Positions 8,726-18,079 are shown, numbered from the stretch's first letter. The stretch: 46,231 bases of DNA from Bacteroidales bacterium UBA1219 (GCA_002309295.1 DBXF01000048.1:1-46231), one strand, 5' to 3'. Made by a program: numbers and translations. Notes: generated from the sequence alone by a model not told the origin.

Positions 8726-11700
8726 ATGAAACATATATTTTTAAAATCGGGATTAGTTGCATTTATTTGCATGTCTCTTTTTGGAACGGCATTTTCACGC
8801 GACTGCGAGTGGGAACGTTCTAATTCCAACCGTGCTAAACTGCAAGCAAAAGCCGCCGCATGTAAGAGAGCCCAAAGTTCCGCCGAGTTGAATGTAAACA
8901 ACGTGCGTGCTTTGATCAATGCATACGGTAACATGTGGTACGACGGTAGTTTGGCAAAATACAACATTCCAAAGAACGGTACTTCTACCGCTATGTTCTG
9001 CGCAGCTCTGTGGATCGGTGGTACCGATGTCGACGACCAGTTGCGTATCGCCGCCCTGCGTTTCGGTAGTGAAGGTAACGACTACTGGCCGGGTCCCCTC
9101 ACGGTCGATGGTACTGCTTCCGTTTCCGCCGAGGTTTGTAACGAGTACGACAAACACTATAAAATCACTCAAGCCGACGTTTCGACATTCAAGGGAATGT
9201 TCGACTACGAAGAAGGTTCTACTCCTACTCCCAACGACTCGTACGACGAAGCTCTTATCCCCGACGTGATTAAGAACTGGCCTGCCCACGGCAACACAGC
9301 CATGAAACAGTCCAAATATTTGGCTCCTTTCTTCGATGCCGATGAAGACGGTGAGTACAACTACACCAAGGGTGACTATCCTTATTACGATTTCGACAAC
9401 GTGCTTTGCCCCAAAACCCTTAAGGCAGCCCTTAACCCCGGCGAAAAATACGTGCCCGCTCCTACAATGGAAGGCAAATATGGTACCGGTGGCCAGGCTA
9501 TCACGGGCGGTATCCTTTCCGACCAAGTGCTGAAAGGCGACCAGACAATTTGGTGGGTATTCAACGATATGGGTAACTCCCACACCGAATCGAAAGGCGA
9601 CCAGATTGGTCTCGAAATCAGAGCTCAGGCCTTCGCCTTCGCCACCAACGACGAAATCAACAACATGACTTTCTACACCTACGAAATCATCAACCGTTCG
9701 TCTTACACATTGCGTAACACCTATTTCAGCCAGTGGGTTGACCCGGATCTGGGTTATTCGCACGACGACTATGTAGGTTGCGATGTGAGACGTGGTCTCG
9801 GCTACTGCTACAACGGTAAAGACGTCGACGGTCCTGGAACAGGCTCCTATAGCGGAATTCCTCCTGCAGTAGGTATCGACTTCTTCCAAGGTCCTTACAT
9901 GGATCCCGACCAGAGCGACAACCCCAAAATAGACATCGCCAAAATGCGTGTTTATTATGAGGCAGCTCTCGCCGGATACCAACTCGACCCCAACGACCCC
10001 AATGCAGGTTACGACACCATCCGTCTTTCTGAAGAAGCCGACGCTTATATCAACGCATGGTATTTTAAGAAAGACGACGCTATTGGCAACTGTGCTATCA
10101 ACGGCGTGAACTTCGGTAACGGTATTGTCGACGACGAACGTTTCGGTATGCGTCGTTTTGTGTACTACAACAATAGCCTGAACGGTACCAACGGTGAACC
10201 TGAAAAAGCTTCCGACTATTATAACTACCTCCGCGGTTATTGGAAAAACAACACCCGTATGACTTTCGGTGGTGATGGTACCAAAGGCGGCACCGACGCT
10301 CTCGAATGCGACTTCATGTTCCCCGGCGACAGCGACCCGTGGAACTGGGGTACCAATGGTGAAGATCCGGGACTCGTTTGGACAGAGAAAACCCCTGCCT
10401 CCGGTGAATCGGGCAACAACCCCGGCGACCGTCGTTTCATGCAGTCCGCTGGTCCTTTCACCCTGAAACCCGGAGCTATCAACTACATCACTGTAGGTAT
10501 TCCTTTCGCACAAGCAACTTCCGGCAACGCTTGGTCGTCGGTAGAACTGCTTCGTCAGGTTGATGACAAATGTCAGTCCCTGTTCGAAAACTGCTTCAAG
10601 ATACTGACCGGTCCCGAAGCTCCTACTATTACTGTTCAGGAACTTCCTAACGAAGTTATCCTTTTCCTCTCCTACGAAAATCCCGAATCTAACAATAATA
10701 AGAACGGTATTCCTGAATCCTTCGCCGAAACAGATCCTTCGATTCCTATGACTTATTCGGTTGATACCACTATAAATGGTGAACGTGTATCAGAAATAAG
10801 AACATACACTCAGGATCAAAGGACCTATAAATTTGAAGGTTATCAGATTTATCAGCTGAAAGACGCTAACGCTTCCGTCGGTGATATCGATGACGACACC
10901 AAAGCACGTCTTGTTTATCAGTGCGACATTGAAAACTATTACGATGACGCCCATACCCTCCCGATTGGTACTTTGATAAACTACGAACTCGACAATGGAA
11001 TGGGCACCATCGTTCCTCAGGTGATGGTGACAGGTGCCAACACTGGTATCCGCCACTCCATCCGCATTACCACCGATGCTTTTGCAACAGGTACTAACAC
11101 CAAGCTGGTAAACAACAAAGAATATTATTTTGTTGCCATTGCTTACGCTCACAACCGCTATAAAGAATATTCTCCCACCGACGCTAACAAAATCGACGGA
11201 CAGAAGAAAACTTATCTGGCAGGTCGTCAGAACGAATGGAAACAGGAGATTAAACCTGTTAAAGCTATTCCGCACAACATCTCTGCCGAAAATGGCGGTA
11301 CAATTGTTCAGGCCGAATATGGCACATCCCCTGTTATCACCCGTATCGAAGGTTATGGTAACGGCGGTTTCGTGCTCGAACTCACCGAATCCTCAATCGA
11401 GGAACTCATGGGTGCTCCCGGCGAGGAAGGCAAACCAGCAGGTCGCTTAGTCCGTTCCGGTATGAACGAAAGGATGGAAAATCCCTGTATTATTGCCAAT
11501 CCTACCTACAAAGAAGACCATGGTCCTCTGAACATCACTATTGTTGACCCGCTGAACGTGAAACGTGGTAAATATTACATCCGTTTCAACGGTGCTGACG
11601 ACGATTCCCGTTGGACAATAGAATCTGTTGACGGTTCACCTCTCTTCAACGACGCTACTGGCAATCCTGTTTATGTTGATTCTTCCGACTTCACAATAGG

Positions 11701-13516
11701 TCGTTACAACGAACAGCTGTTCCTCGACCTCGGTATCGCTGTAGGCATCACCAATGTTGAACATGTGGCTACTCCTGTATCAGTAACCGGAAAGACCATC
11801 CTCGGAGGTCTGGTAAATAGCGGAGCACTGCTCAATTCGGAAATGCATTTCTCCGATCCTAACAAACAGTGGTTGTCGGCTATTCCCGATTACGATGCTT
11901 CTCCTACCTACAACTGGATTAGATCTGGTGCTCAGTTCACCGAAGGCGATCGCGGAACATTTATAAAGGATACTTCCGATTTCACTGGAGCCGAAGCTTA
12001 TCTTGACGCTGACTATTACAAATATCAGTGGGACGATGCTTTAGCAAGATCCGAATCCTACGCAATCGATAAATACAGTATTTTCGAAGGTGTATTGGGC
12101 GGTACTTGGGCTCCCTACGGTGTAGTTTCTACAAGGTCTTTCCACCCCGGCTTCTCCTATATGTATTATGTTGCTCCCGAAAGTCGTTTCGACTCTTTGA
12201 GAAGACATACTTCTTCGGTTACAGCCAAAAACTATCAGTCGCGTAACTATCAGAGAAGAAACCTCCAGATTCAGCTGTTCAACAAATCGCTGAACTATAA
12301 TGATATGGGTAACCTTCCCAGTGTGCATATCGTTATCACACCCGACCAGACAAAATGGACCCGCTGTCCTGTTCTGGAGATGTGCGATGATCCGACACAA
12401 TCCGAAGGCAATGCACTGCGTTTCCAAATGCGTAAAGCTTATTCCGTTGACAAGAACGGTAATGTGGATACCACTTACGACCGCAAATATGGTATGGGTT
12501 GGTTCCCGGGCTACGCTATCGATGTTGAAACCGGTGAACGTTTGAACATGATGTTCGGTGAAGACTCGCGTTATGTACAGCACAATGGTCGCGATATGAT
12601 GTGGAACCCCGTTAACACCATAATGGATGGTACTCAAAACTATGTTATGGGTGGCGGCCACTTCATATACGTCCTCAAATCTAACAACCAGCCCTTTGTG
12701 GATATATCAAGAGTTTCCGACAATGTTGTTTCGAGATACTATAAGACACCTTCGTACGACGGTGGCGAATGGGCTGCACGCATGCTCGAATCTCTCGACC
12801 GTTTGATGCACATCCGCGACAATTCACCTATGATGGCTTACTGCAATGGACTGCTCCTCGGCGAGAACGACCAATATGTTCGCCCTGCCCGCGACTCTGC
12901 GGCTCTGCTGTTCGCAAGTGTTGCTTGGGTTAACATGCCTATCGTTTCGTCCAAATTCTTGTTCAACAATCCTAAGGACATTCCTTGCGACGTTACTATC
13001 GACATAGCTGTAAGACGTCCTTACGCCACTTACTACAGCGCCAACCAGACTGCTCCTTCACAGGCAGGCCAGCAGCTGAGAAACGGCAACAACCCGATGT
13101 ATATGTTCGAGATGACCGACGACCTTATCACCCTCACCCATCAGGCTGGTGGTCGTATCGACAATCAGACCATCCTCGACAACATCGCCGTTGTTCCGAA
13201 TCCCTACTACAGCGCTTCTGAATACGAAACTTCAAGTCAGTTGGACAGCAGGGTAAGAATTACCAACCTGCCCGCCAACTCGAAGATTGCCATATATACC
13301 GTTGACGGCACCCTCGTCCGCAAGCTCGGTCCTTCGCCAAGCGATGCAGGCAACGCCGACCGCGGTTATACTTTGGACTGGGATTTGAAGAACCATATCG
13401 GTATCCCGATCGCCGGCGGCATGTATCTGATTCATGTTACTGTTCCGGAAATTGGCGAAAGGGTTATCAAATGGTTTGGAACAATGCGTCCCGTTGACTT
13501 GAACTCGTTTAAATAA
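8726..13516 (+). CDS. Large exported protein with T9SS-type C-terminal domain
   Basis: Exported protein of 1596 residues with a Sec signal peptide (residues 1-25, ending GTAFS). The N-terminal region (about 50-120: LNVNNVRALINAYGNMWYDG, then AALWIGGTDVDDQLRIAALR and WPGPL) resembles a class of very large Bacteroidota secreted proteins that share a NNVRA...G..W...P...WIGG...PGPL block. The last 100 residues resemble a FlgD-like/T9SS type A sorting domain: VVPNPYYSASEYE, then IAIYTVDGTLVRKL and IPIAGGMYLIHVT. The extra tail GTMRPVDLNSFK is atypical for that domain. Middle parts contain beta-rich, possibly fibronectin-like segments (about 630-850). It lies between a TonB-receptor-like barrel and a PorV/PorQ protein, 38-39 bases from each, so it is probably co-expressed with, and secreted or displayed through, those partners. 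Exact function unknown. Confidence 0.88.
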   Translation: MKHIFLKSGLVAFICMSLFGTAFSRDCEWERSNSNRAKLQAKAAACKRAQSSAELNVNNVRALINAYGNMWYDGSLAKYNIPKNGTSTAMFCAALWIGGTDVDDQLRIAALRFGSEGNDYWPGPLTVDGTASVSAEVCNEYDKHYKITQADVSTFKGMFDYEEGSTPTPNDSYDEALIPDVIKNWPAHGNTAMKQSKYLAPFFDADEDGEYNYTKGDYPYYDFDNVLCPKTLKAALNPGEKYVPAPTMEGKYGTGGQAITGGILSDQVLKGDQTIWWVFNDMGNSHTESKGDQIGLEIRAQAFAFATNDEINNMTFYTYEIINRSSYTLRNTYFSQWVDPDLGYSHDDYVGCDVRRGLGYCYNGKDVDGPGTGSYSGIPPAVGIDFFQGPYMDPDQSDNPKIDIAKMRVYYEAALAGYQLDPNDPNAGYDTIRLSEEADAYINAWYFKKDDAIGNCAINGVNFGNGIVDDERFGMRRFVYYNNSLNGTNGEPEKASDYYNYLRGYWKNNTRMTFGGDGTKGGTDALECDFMFPGDSDPWNWGTNGEDPGLVWTEKTPASGESGNNPGDRRFMQSAGPFTLKPGAINYITVGIPFAQATSGNAWSSVELLRQVDDKCQSLFENCFKILTGPEAPTITVQELPNEVILFLSYENPESNNNKNGIPESFAETDPSIPMTYSVDTTINGERVSEIRTYTQDQRTYKFEGYQIYQLKDANASVGDIDDDTKARLVYQCDIENYYDDAHTLPIGTLINYELDNGMGTIVPQVMVTGANTGIRHSIRITTDAFATGTNTKLVNNKEYYFVAIAYAHNRYKEYSPTDANKIDGQKKTYLAGRQNEWKQEIKPVKAIPHNISAENGGTIVQAEYGTSPVITRIEGYGNGGFVLELTESSIEELMGAPGEEGKPAGRLVRSGMNERMENPCIIANPTYKEDHGPLNITIVDPLNVKRGKYYIRFNGADDDSRWTIESVDGSPLFNDATGNPVYVDSSDFTIGRYNEQLFLDLGIAVGITNVEHVATPVSVTGKTILGGLVNSGALLNSEMHFSDPNKQWLSAIPDYDASPTYNWIRSGAQFTEGDRGTFIKDTSDFTGAEAYLDADYYKYQWDDALARSESYAIDKYSIFEGVLGGTWAPYGVVSTRSFHPGFSYMYYVAPESRFDSLRRHTSSVTAKNYQSRNYQRRNLQIQLFNKSLNYNDMGNLPSVHIVITPDQTKWTRCPVLEMCDDPTQSEGNALRFQMRKAYSVDKNGNVDTTYDRKYGMGWFPGYAIDVETGERLNMMFGEDSRYVQHNGRDMMWNPVNTIMDGTQNYVMGGGHFIYVLKSNNQPFVDISRVSDNVVSRYYKTPSYDGGEWAARMLESLDRLMHIRDNSPMMAYCNGLLLGENDQYVRPARDSAALLFASVAWVNMPIVSSKFLFNNPKDIPCDVTIDIAVRRPYATYYSANQTAPSQAGQQLRNGNNPMYMFEMTDDLITLTHQAGGRIDNQTILDNIAVVPNPYYSASEYETSSQLDSRVRITNLPANSKIAIYTVDGTLVRKLGPSPSDAGNADRGYTLDWDLKNHIGIPIAGGMYLIHVTVPEIGERVIKWFGTMRPVDLNSFK

Positions 13517-13554
13517 TTAAGTGACAGAGTAAGTTGATATTAATATTTTAAAAT

Positions 13555-14631
13555 ATGATGAAGATGAAAAACAGATATAGAATATTAGTCATGGTTTCGC
13601 TCGTGTCCTTGTTGTCGGTTACTGCTGCTTACGCAGGCAACGACGACCGCAGGGGTACGGCAGGTGCTAACGAGTTGCTTATTAACCCGTGGGCCAGAAG
13701 TTCCGGATGGGCAGGTGTGAACACCGCCAACGGCGTAGGTCTCGACGCTTTGTTTACAAACGTGGCAGGTCTTACCTTCCTCAACAAAACGGAAATAATG
13801 TACACCAATACTCAGTGGTTCAGTGGCTACGGCGGAACTATCAACGCTTTCGGTCTCGGTCAGCCTATAGGTTCGCGTGGCGTTCTGGGTTTGTCGGTGG
13901 TTTCAATGGGCTTTGGCGACATCCCCATTACTACTGTGAACAGCCCTGAGCAAGGTGCTAACGGTACTTTCTCGCCAACTCTGATGAATATCTCGGCTTC
14001 TTACGCTCACAAGTTCAGCTCGAGTATCCGCGGTGGTATCAATATCAAGATTATCTCCGAAAGCACCGACAACGTTTCGGGAACTGGCATAGCTATCGAT
14101 GCAGGTATCCAGTATGTAACGGGTGCCGACGATAACATCAAGTTCGGTATCGCTCTGAAAAACGTGGGTACTCCTATGCATTTCAGTGGCGATGGTATGT
14201 CTCTGACTTTGGTTAACGATCAGGATGTTACCTCCACCTACGAAACCCGTTCAGCTGACTTTGAAATGCCCACTTGCCTGAATATCGGTGGCGCTTACGA
14301 TTTTCTGTTCGAGAAATTCGATCAGCGTCTGACGGTGGCTGCAAGCTTCACTTCCAACGCTTTCCTCCGCGATGACTACAAAGTTGGTCTCGAATATTCG
14401 TTGTTGAATATGTTCCAGCTGAGAGCCGGTTACTCGTTCCAGAGCGGACTTTGGAAAGAGGATACTCGCGCTACTGCCTACACAGGCCCCTCGGCCGGTG
14501 CCACTGTTGCCATCCCTCTTGGAAAACGCAAAGAAGGTGCCAATGTGCCTACTCTCAAAATCGATTATTCGTACCGCGCTGCAGCTCCGTTCAGCGGATC
14601 TCACGCTATAGGCATCGCTTTGAATCTGTAA
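13555..14631 (+). CDS. PorV/PorQ-family outer membrane beta-barrel
   Basis: A 358-residue outer membrane barrel with a signal peptide ending near TAAYAG. The first mature segment has TAGANELLINPWARSSGWAG, then GVGLDALFTNVAGLTFLNKT. This is the PorV/PorQ (UPF0164-like) pattern of ARpaGmGgA...dal..NpAGL. In the T9SS, PorV binds C-terminal signals of secreted cargo and hands them to the SprA translocon or the PorU sortase. This copy is not beside porU, so it is more likely a paralogue dedicated to the protein encoded just upstream. It closes the operon and is followed by a strong hairpin at 14657-14690. Which of PorV, PorQ or another subgroup it belongs to cannot be settled by eye. Confidence 0.85.
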   Translation: MMKMKNRYRILVMVSLVSLLSVTAAYAGNDDRRGTAGANELLINPWARSSGWAGVNTANGVGLDALFTNVAGLTFLNKTEIMYTNTQWFSGYGGTINAFGLGQPIGSRGVLGLSVVSMGFGDIPITTVNSPEQGANGTFSPTLMNISASYAHKFSSSIRGGINIKIISESTDNVSGTGIAIDAGIQYVTGADDNIKFGIALKNVGTPMHFSGDGMSLTLVNDQDVTSTYETRSADFEMPTCLNIGGAYDFLFEKFDQRLTVAASFTSNAFLRDDYKVGLEYSLLNMFQLRAGYSFQSGLWKEDTRATAYTGPSAGATVAIPLGKRKEGANVPTLKIDYSYRAAAPFSGSHAIGIALNL

Positions 14632-14656
14632 ATAATCACTTATTGATATGAATAAA

Positions 14657-14690
14657 ATTTAGGAAAGACCCTCAAGGGTCTTTCCTAAAT
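14657..14690 (+). terminator. Perfect 16-bp hairpin terminator
   Basis: ATTTAGGAAAGACCCT (14657-14672) and AGGGTCTTTCCTAAAT (14675-14690) are perfect reverse complements separated by CA. It closes the PorV-like gene's operon and insulates it from greA. The following T-run is short (GTTT). Confidence 0.85.
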
Positions 14691-14757
14691 GTTTAAATAA
14701 ATTTGGTTTACTCATTGTATTATTGCTTAGTGCAAACTTTATTAGAAAATTTTAATC

Positions 14758-15231
14758 ATGGGAGAAATTAAATATTATAGTGCTGAGGGACTTCAGAAAC
14801 TTAAAGATGAACTGAACACTCTGATAACAAAGGATCGTCCTGCCGCTTCCGCCGCAATAGCCGAGGCTCGCGACAAAGGCGACCTTTCGGAGAACGCGGA
14901 ATACGATGCCGCCAAGGAGGCCCAAGGTCTGCTGGAAGCACGCATTTCGAAACTTCAGGACCTGATAGCAAACGCACGTCTGCTTGACGAGTCGAAACTG
15001 GACACCTCCAAAGTGCTGCTGCTCTCGATTATCGAAATCCGCAACACCAAGACCAAGCTGAAACAGAAATTCCACATCGTTCCCGAAAGTGAGGCCGATG
15101 TTAAGAAAGGAAAGATTTCTGTCTCGTCGCCTTTCGCCAAGGCATTTTTAGGCAAACAGGTAGGTGATATTGTTGAAGTGTCGGTACCTGCAGGCGTTAT
15201 GAATTTCGAGATTCTTTCGGTTGAACGTTAG
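14758..15231 (+). CDS. greA: Transcription elongation factor GreA
   Basis: GreA of 157 residues, the usual length. It rescues backtracked RNA polymerase by stimulating transcript cleavage through the secondary channel. The N-terminal antiparallel coiled coil (residues about 5-75) has the tip DKGDLSENAEYDAAKEAQ with the conserved acidic pair. The C-terminal FKBP-like domain (about 80-157) carries SPFAKAFLGKQVGDIVEV and VPAGVMNFEIL. It is followed 15 bases later by the HIT hydrolase gene, so the two are probably co-transcribed. I see no convincing TAnnTTTG box in the 67 bases between the upstream terminator and the start. Confidence 0.97.
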   Translation: MGEIKYYSAEGLQKLKDELNTLITKDRPAASAAIAEARDKGDLSENAEYDAAKEAQGLLEARISKLQDLIANARLLDESKLDTSKVLLLSIIEIRNTKTKLKQKFHIVPESEADVKKGKISVSSPFAKAFLGKQVGDIVEVSVPAGVMNFEILSVER

Positions 15232-15246
15232 TAAAATCAATAAGTT

Positions 15247-15642
15247 ATGGCATCGATTTTTTCAAGAATAGTGGCAGGTGAGATTCCATGCTACAAGGTT
15301 GCCGAAACTGAGGACTGTCTCGCTTTCCTCGATGTTTCGCCTATCGCCTACGGACACGTGCTTGTGATTCCGAAAAAGGAGGTCGACTACATTTTCGACA
15401 TTGACGATGAACTTTTTGTAAAACTCCATCTTTTCAGCAAAAAAGTAGCTATAGCCTTGAAAAAGGTTGTGCCTTGCGTGAAAATTGGCGTTGCTGTTGT
15501 AGGCATCGATGTGCCCCACGCACATATACATCTCGCTCCCATAAACAAAGGCGGAGATTTGAGTTTCGAGAAGGAACGTGTACAGCTCTCGCCAGAGGAG
15601 TTTAAAGAACTTGCTGCCAAAATTTCGGCGGCTATGGAATGA
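15247..15642 (+). CDS. HIT family (Hint-like) nucleotide hydrolase
   Basis: Histidine-triad protein of 131 residues in the Hint branch, which hydrolyses purine nucleoside phosphoramidates and related adducts. The N-terminus IFSRIVAGEIPCYKVAETED and the GHVLVIPKKEVD segment are typical. The catalytic triad motif is VPHAHIHLAPI at about residues 88-98. It is second in an operon with greA, an arrangement often seen in Bacteroidota. A strong terminator follows at 15666. Biological substrate unknown. Confidence 0.95.
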   Translation: MASIFSRIVAGEIPCYKVAETEDCLAFLDVSPIAYGHVLVIPKKEVDYIFDIDDELFVKLHLFSKKVAIALKKVVPCVKIGVAVVGIDVPHAHIHLAPINKGGDLSFEKERVQLSPEEFKELAAKISAAME

Positions 15643-15665
15643 TTTGATTTTTGTTCTAATATATA

Positions 15666-15697
15666 GGGCTGTCGGATTTGCGTCCGACGGCCTTTTT
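15666..15697 (+). terminator. Terminator of greA-HIT operon
   Basis: GGCTGTCGGA and TCCGACGGCC pair (one G-T or mismatch position) around the loop TTTGCG and are followed by TTTTTT. It ends against the convergent yidD stop at 15697. Confidence 0.85.
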
Positions 15698-15930
15698 TAT
15701 GGCACTGGGTCGTATCCGCTGCCTCCCCATGGGTTGCACCTAAGGATGCGCTTAAAAGCCAGCCAGCCGCCCTTAAACGGGCCGTATTTCTTTATCGCCT
15801 CCACGGCATATTGCGAACAGGTGGGAGTGTAGCGACAGGCAGGGGGTGTGAAAGGCGATATGCAGTTCTGGTAGAACTTGATTATCAAAAGGAAAAACTT
15901 CTGTAATATGTTTTTGAAAAAATCTAACAT
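15697..15930 (-). CDS. yidD: Membrane protein insertion efficiency factor YidD
   Basis: Small YidD protein of 77 residues, amphipathic and membrane-associated, thought to help YidC-dependent insertion of inner-membrane proteins. Signature residues are CISPFTPPACRYTPTCSQYA and the closing RILRCNPWGGSGYDPVP, with the family's conserved cysteines. Its first codons overlap the end of rnpA by 7 bases, so the genes are translationally coupled. The order rnpA-yidD is widely conserved in bacteria. Confidence 0.96.
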   Translation of the reverse strand: MLDFFKNILQKFFLLIIKFYQNCISPFTPPACRYTPTCSQYAVEAIKKYGPFKGGWLAFKRILRCNPWGGSGYDPVP

Positions 15931-16328
15931 TGCTCGGCAGATATTTCTTTTTCAATGTCCTGGCAGATGCGTTTTAGTATTGCGTCGGTTTTGTCTAAAA
16001 GGGTGTGGTAGTCAGGGGTGCGGGTTTCCACATAGCTGAACGCCAAGCAGATTTTAAGGTTGTTTTGTGCTAGAAAGTCGTAGAGGGTGCTTTTCTGCAC
16101 TCGGTAACACTCGCGGATTATGCGTTTGGTGCGGTTGCGGTCCACAGCGTGGTGTAGCTTGCGCTTGGGTGCGATGATAAGCAGCTGGGCGGGGTATTTC
16201 TGTTCGTCGCTAACTATTTGCCAGCGAACAATGAAAGGGAAGGAGAAAAAACTGTTGCCTTGCGCAAACAGATTTTCGATTTTCTTTTTGCCACACAATC
16301 GTTCCGCTTTGTTGAAAGTGTTTGGCAT
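15924..16328 (-). CDS. rnpA: Ribonuclease P protein component
   Basis: Protein subunit of RNase P (134 residues), which with the RNA subunit matures tRNA 5' ends. The RNA-binding RNR motif is present as DRNRTKRIIRECYR near residues 64-77, and the N-terminal FNKAERLCGKKKIENLF is typical. It lies 17 bases downstream of hemD and overlaps yidD by 7 bases, so hemD-rnpA-yidD form one operon. rpmH is not beside it here, unlike the arrangement near the origin in many other bacteria. Confidence 0.96.
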   Translation of the reverse strand: MPNTFNKAERLCGKKKIENLFAQGNSFFSFPFIVRWQIVSDEQKYPAQLLIIAPKRKLHHAVDRNRTKRIIRECYRVQKSTLYDFLAQNNLKICLAFSYVETRTPDYHTLLDKTDAILKRICQDIEKEISAEQC

Positions 16329-16345
16329 TGCCGTGTGAGAAGATT

Positions 16346-17362
16346 TTAGTTGGTTACGCTCTCGGTAGCGACGGCGGCCACAGTCGTTTCGACGGTTTGG
16401 CCTAATTCGGCAGCGAGTTTCTGAGCGGCCTCGGCTTCCTTGCGCGCCTTCTCCAATTGACGTTCCCTGCGTTTGGCGGCGTTGGCGGCTTTCTTTTCCT
16501 CGAGCATCTGTTTGTATTTGCTCTTGTTGGTGAACACCGATTTGGTCTTTTTGCCTGCGTTTTTCTTGGTCGACGATTTCTTAAGCGAGGTGGGCTTGGC
16601 AATGATTGTCGCACCCTGTTCCTTGCCAAGTATGAAATTCTCGATAGCGGCGGGCATTGAGAGTGCGTTTTTCGACGGAGCGGCAATAGATATTTTTATG
16701 CCTGCGGCATTGATAGCCGAGTGTGTGGTTGGTCCGAAACCGGCCACGATTATCTTGTCGTTTTCGGCGAAATTTGGGAAACTCTCAAGCAACGACTTGA
16801 CTCCGATGGGGGAGAAGAGGACAATCATGTCGAACTTGGACAAGTCGAATTGGGTGAGGTCCTTAGGCACCGAGCGGTACATGATGGCTTTGGTGTATTT
16901 GAATTTGCCTTTGTCGAGCATTTTGGTGTTGTCGGTCTGCCTTTCGGAAGAGCAGGGGAAAAGGAAACGTTCGTCCTTGTGTTTCACCATCAGGTCTATG
17001 AGGTCGGCAAAGGTCTGCTCGGCGTGGAACACTTTGCGTTTGCGGTATTGCACGTAGTTCTGCAAGTACAAGGCAATGGCTTTGGTGGTGCAGAAATATT
17101 TCATTGTTTCGGGCGGATTTTCGCGCAGCTCCTTAACCAAGCGGAAAAAGTGGTCGATGGCGTTTTTGCTGTTGAAAATCACGGCGGTGTAGTCCTTGAT
17201 GTGAATGCGGCTTTTGCGGAATTCGGCAACGGGTACACCAACTATGTCGAAAAATTTGAAGAAAGTTAAATTAACGTTGTGTTTTTCAATCAGGGGGTAG
17301 TACGGTGACTTCTCTAAATTTGCTGGCTCTGGTTGAGAAATAAGGATGTTTTTAACTTCCAT
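16346..17362 (-). CDS. hemD: Uroporphyrinogen-III synthase with basic C-terminal extension
   Basis: HemD-like protein (338 residues), which closes the tetrapyrrole ring by converting hydroxymethylbilane to uroporphyrinogen III. The two-lobed HemD fold covers about residues 1-248, with YTAVIFNSKNAIDHFF, KYTKAIMYRSVP, MIVLFSPIGVKSLLE and KIIVAGFGPTTHSAINAAG. Residues about 255-338 are an unusual Lys/Ala-rich tail (SLKKSSTKKNAGKKTKS, then a charged helix EKKAANAAKRRERQLEKARK). That tail is outside the catalytic domain and looks like a nucleic-acid-binding or coiled-coil extension. A TATCTTTG box lies about 90 bases upstream. No other haem gene is nearby. Confidence 0.88.
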   Translation of the reverse strand: MEVKNILISQPEPANLEKSPYYPLIEKHNVNLTFFKFFDIVGVPVAEFRKSRIHIKDYTAVIFNSKNAIDHFFRLVKELRENPPETMKYFCTTKAIALYLQNYVQYRKRKVFHAEQTFADLIDLMVKHKDERFLFPCSSERQTDNTKMLDKGKFKYTKAIMYRSVPKDLTQFDLSKFDMIVLFSPIGVKSLLESFPNFAENDKIIVAGFGPTTHSAINAAGIKISIAAPSKNALSMPAAIENFILGKEQGATIIAKPTSLKKSSTKKNAGKKTKSVFTNKSKYKQMLEEKKAANAAKRRERQLEKARKEAEAAQKLAAELGQTVETTVAAVATESVTN

Positions 17363-17450
17363 TGCTGTTTATTTTAATGTAGGATAATTCTATGGTTTAT
17401 AATATTTTAAAGCCCTAATGAGAAGCCGTTGCCACTCAATTTTGGAAATG

Positions 17451-17458
17451 CAAAGATA
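17451..17458 (-). promoter_or_regulatory. hemD operon -7 promoter box
   Basis: The minus strand reads TATCTTTGCA, a TAnnTTTG match. It predicts a leader of about 80 bases before hemD and would drive hemD-rnpA-yidD. Confidence 0.65.
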
Positions 17459-17536
17459 CGAAAAAAAACTGACACCAGCAAATTTTCTTTTTCCACAAAA
17501 TTGCCGTTGTTCTCTGTAAAGCAGTCGTTTGTGTGT

Positions 17537-18079
17537 TTATTTTTTTGTGTAGCGGGGACTTCTTTCTGTTCGGAAGAGCAGCGCCACAAAAAATCCGAGG
17601 ATGAACGACGTAACGACGGTATATACAAAGCCCATAAAGGCGAGATATTTAGGTGTGGCCATTATCTTTATCTGTTCCACGGCTTCGGTGTAGCCGGGCT
17701 CCTCGGGGGAGTGCTTGGCAAGTTCGCTTTCGGAGAAACGCTGCACGAATTCCGTGTCGGTATGTGTGCCGTAGAACCACAGGTAAAGGGCGTAGAGCAA
17801 GGCGGCCACGCAGCTGAGTCCCACGGTGAGCAGAAATATCTCCTTGAAAGTTACTTTCTTTTCGGGCAGAGTGGTGCGGTAGAGCAGGGTGAAGACCACA
17901 AGGCAGATGGCAAGCACCACGTTGTCGGTCCACGAGACGGGGGTGGCAATGGGGTCGAAAAAGTAGTAGCGCGCAATTACCGACAAAATAAGCGCGATAG
18001 CGGCAATAGGTCCGAAAATAAGGATGAACTTTTTGTAATTGCCGTGCATTGTGGATTGGTAACGATGCAGTAATGCCAT
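17537..18079 (-). CDS. Four-helix membrane protein, DUF4199-like
   Basis: Inner-membrane protein of 180 residues with four predicted helices (about 19-38, 48-66, 80-104 and 146-168). A soluble segment between helices 3 and 4 (residues about 106-140) is rich in Glu. Size and topology resemble the Bacteroidota DUF4199 family, whose function is unknown; that assignment is by eye only. An internal ATG (residue 11, position 18049) is an alternative start. It has its own TATCTTTG box at 18144-18137, and the hemD promoter lies just downstream of its stop, so it is probably a separate transcription unit. Confidence 0.75.
   Translation of the reverse strand: MALLHRYQSTMHGNYKKFILIFGPIAAIALILSVIARYYFFDPIATPVSWTDNVVLAICLVVFTLLYRTTLPEKKVTFKEIFLLTVGLSCVAALLYALYLWFYGTHTDTEFVQRFSESELAKHSPEEPGYTEAVEQIKIMATPKYLAFMGFVYTVVTSFILGFFVALLFRTERSPRYTKK

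Noticed and set aside
14632..14757. tRNA or small RNA between the PorV-like gene and greA
   Set aside because: The only strong structure is the terminator hairpin; no cloverleaf features. A search by eye of the other gaps also found no tRNA.
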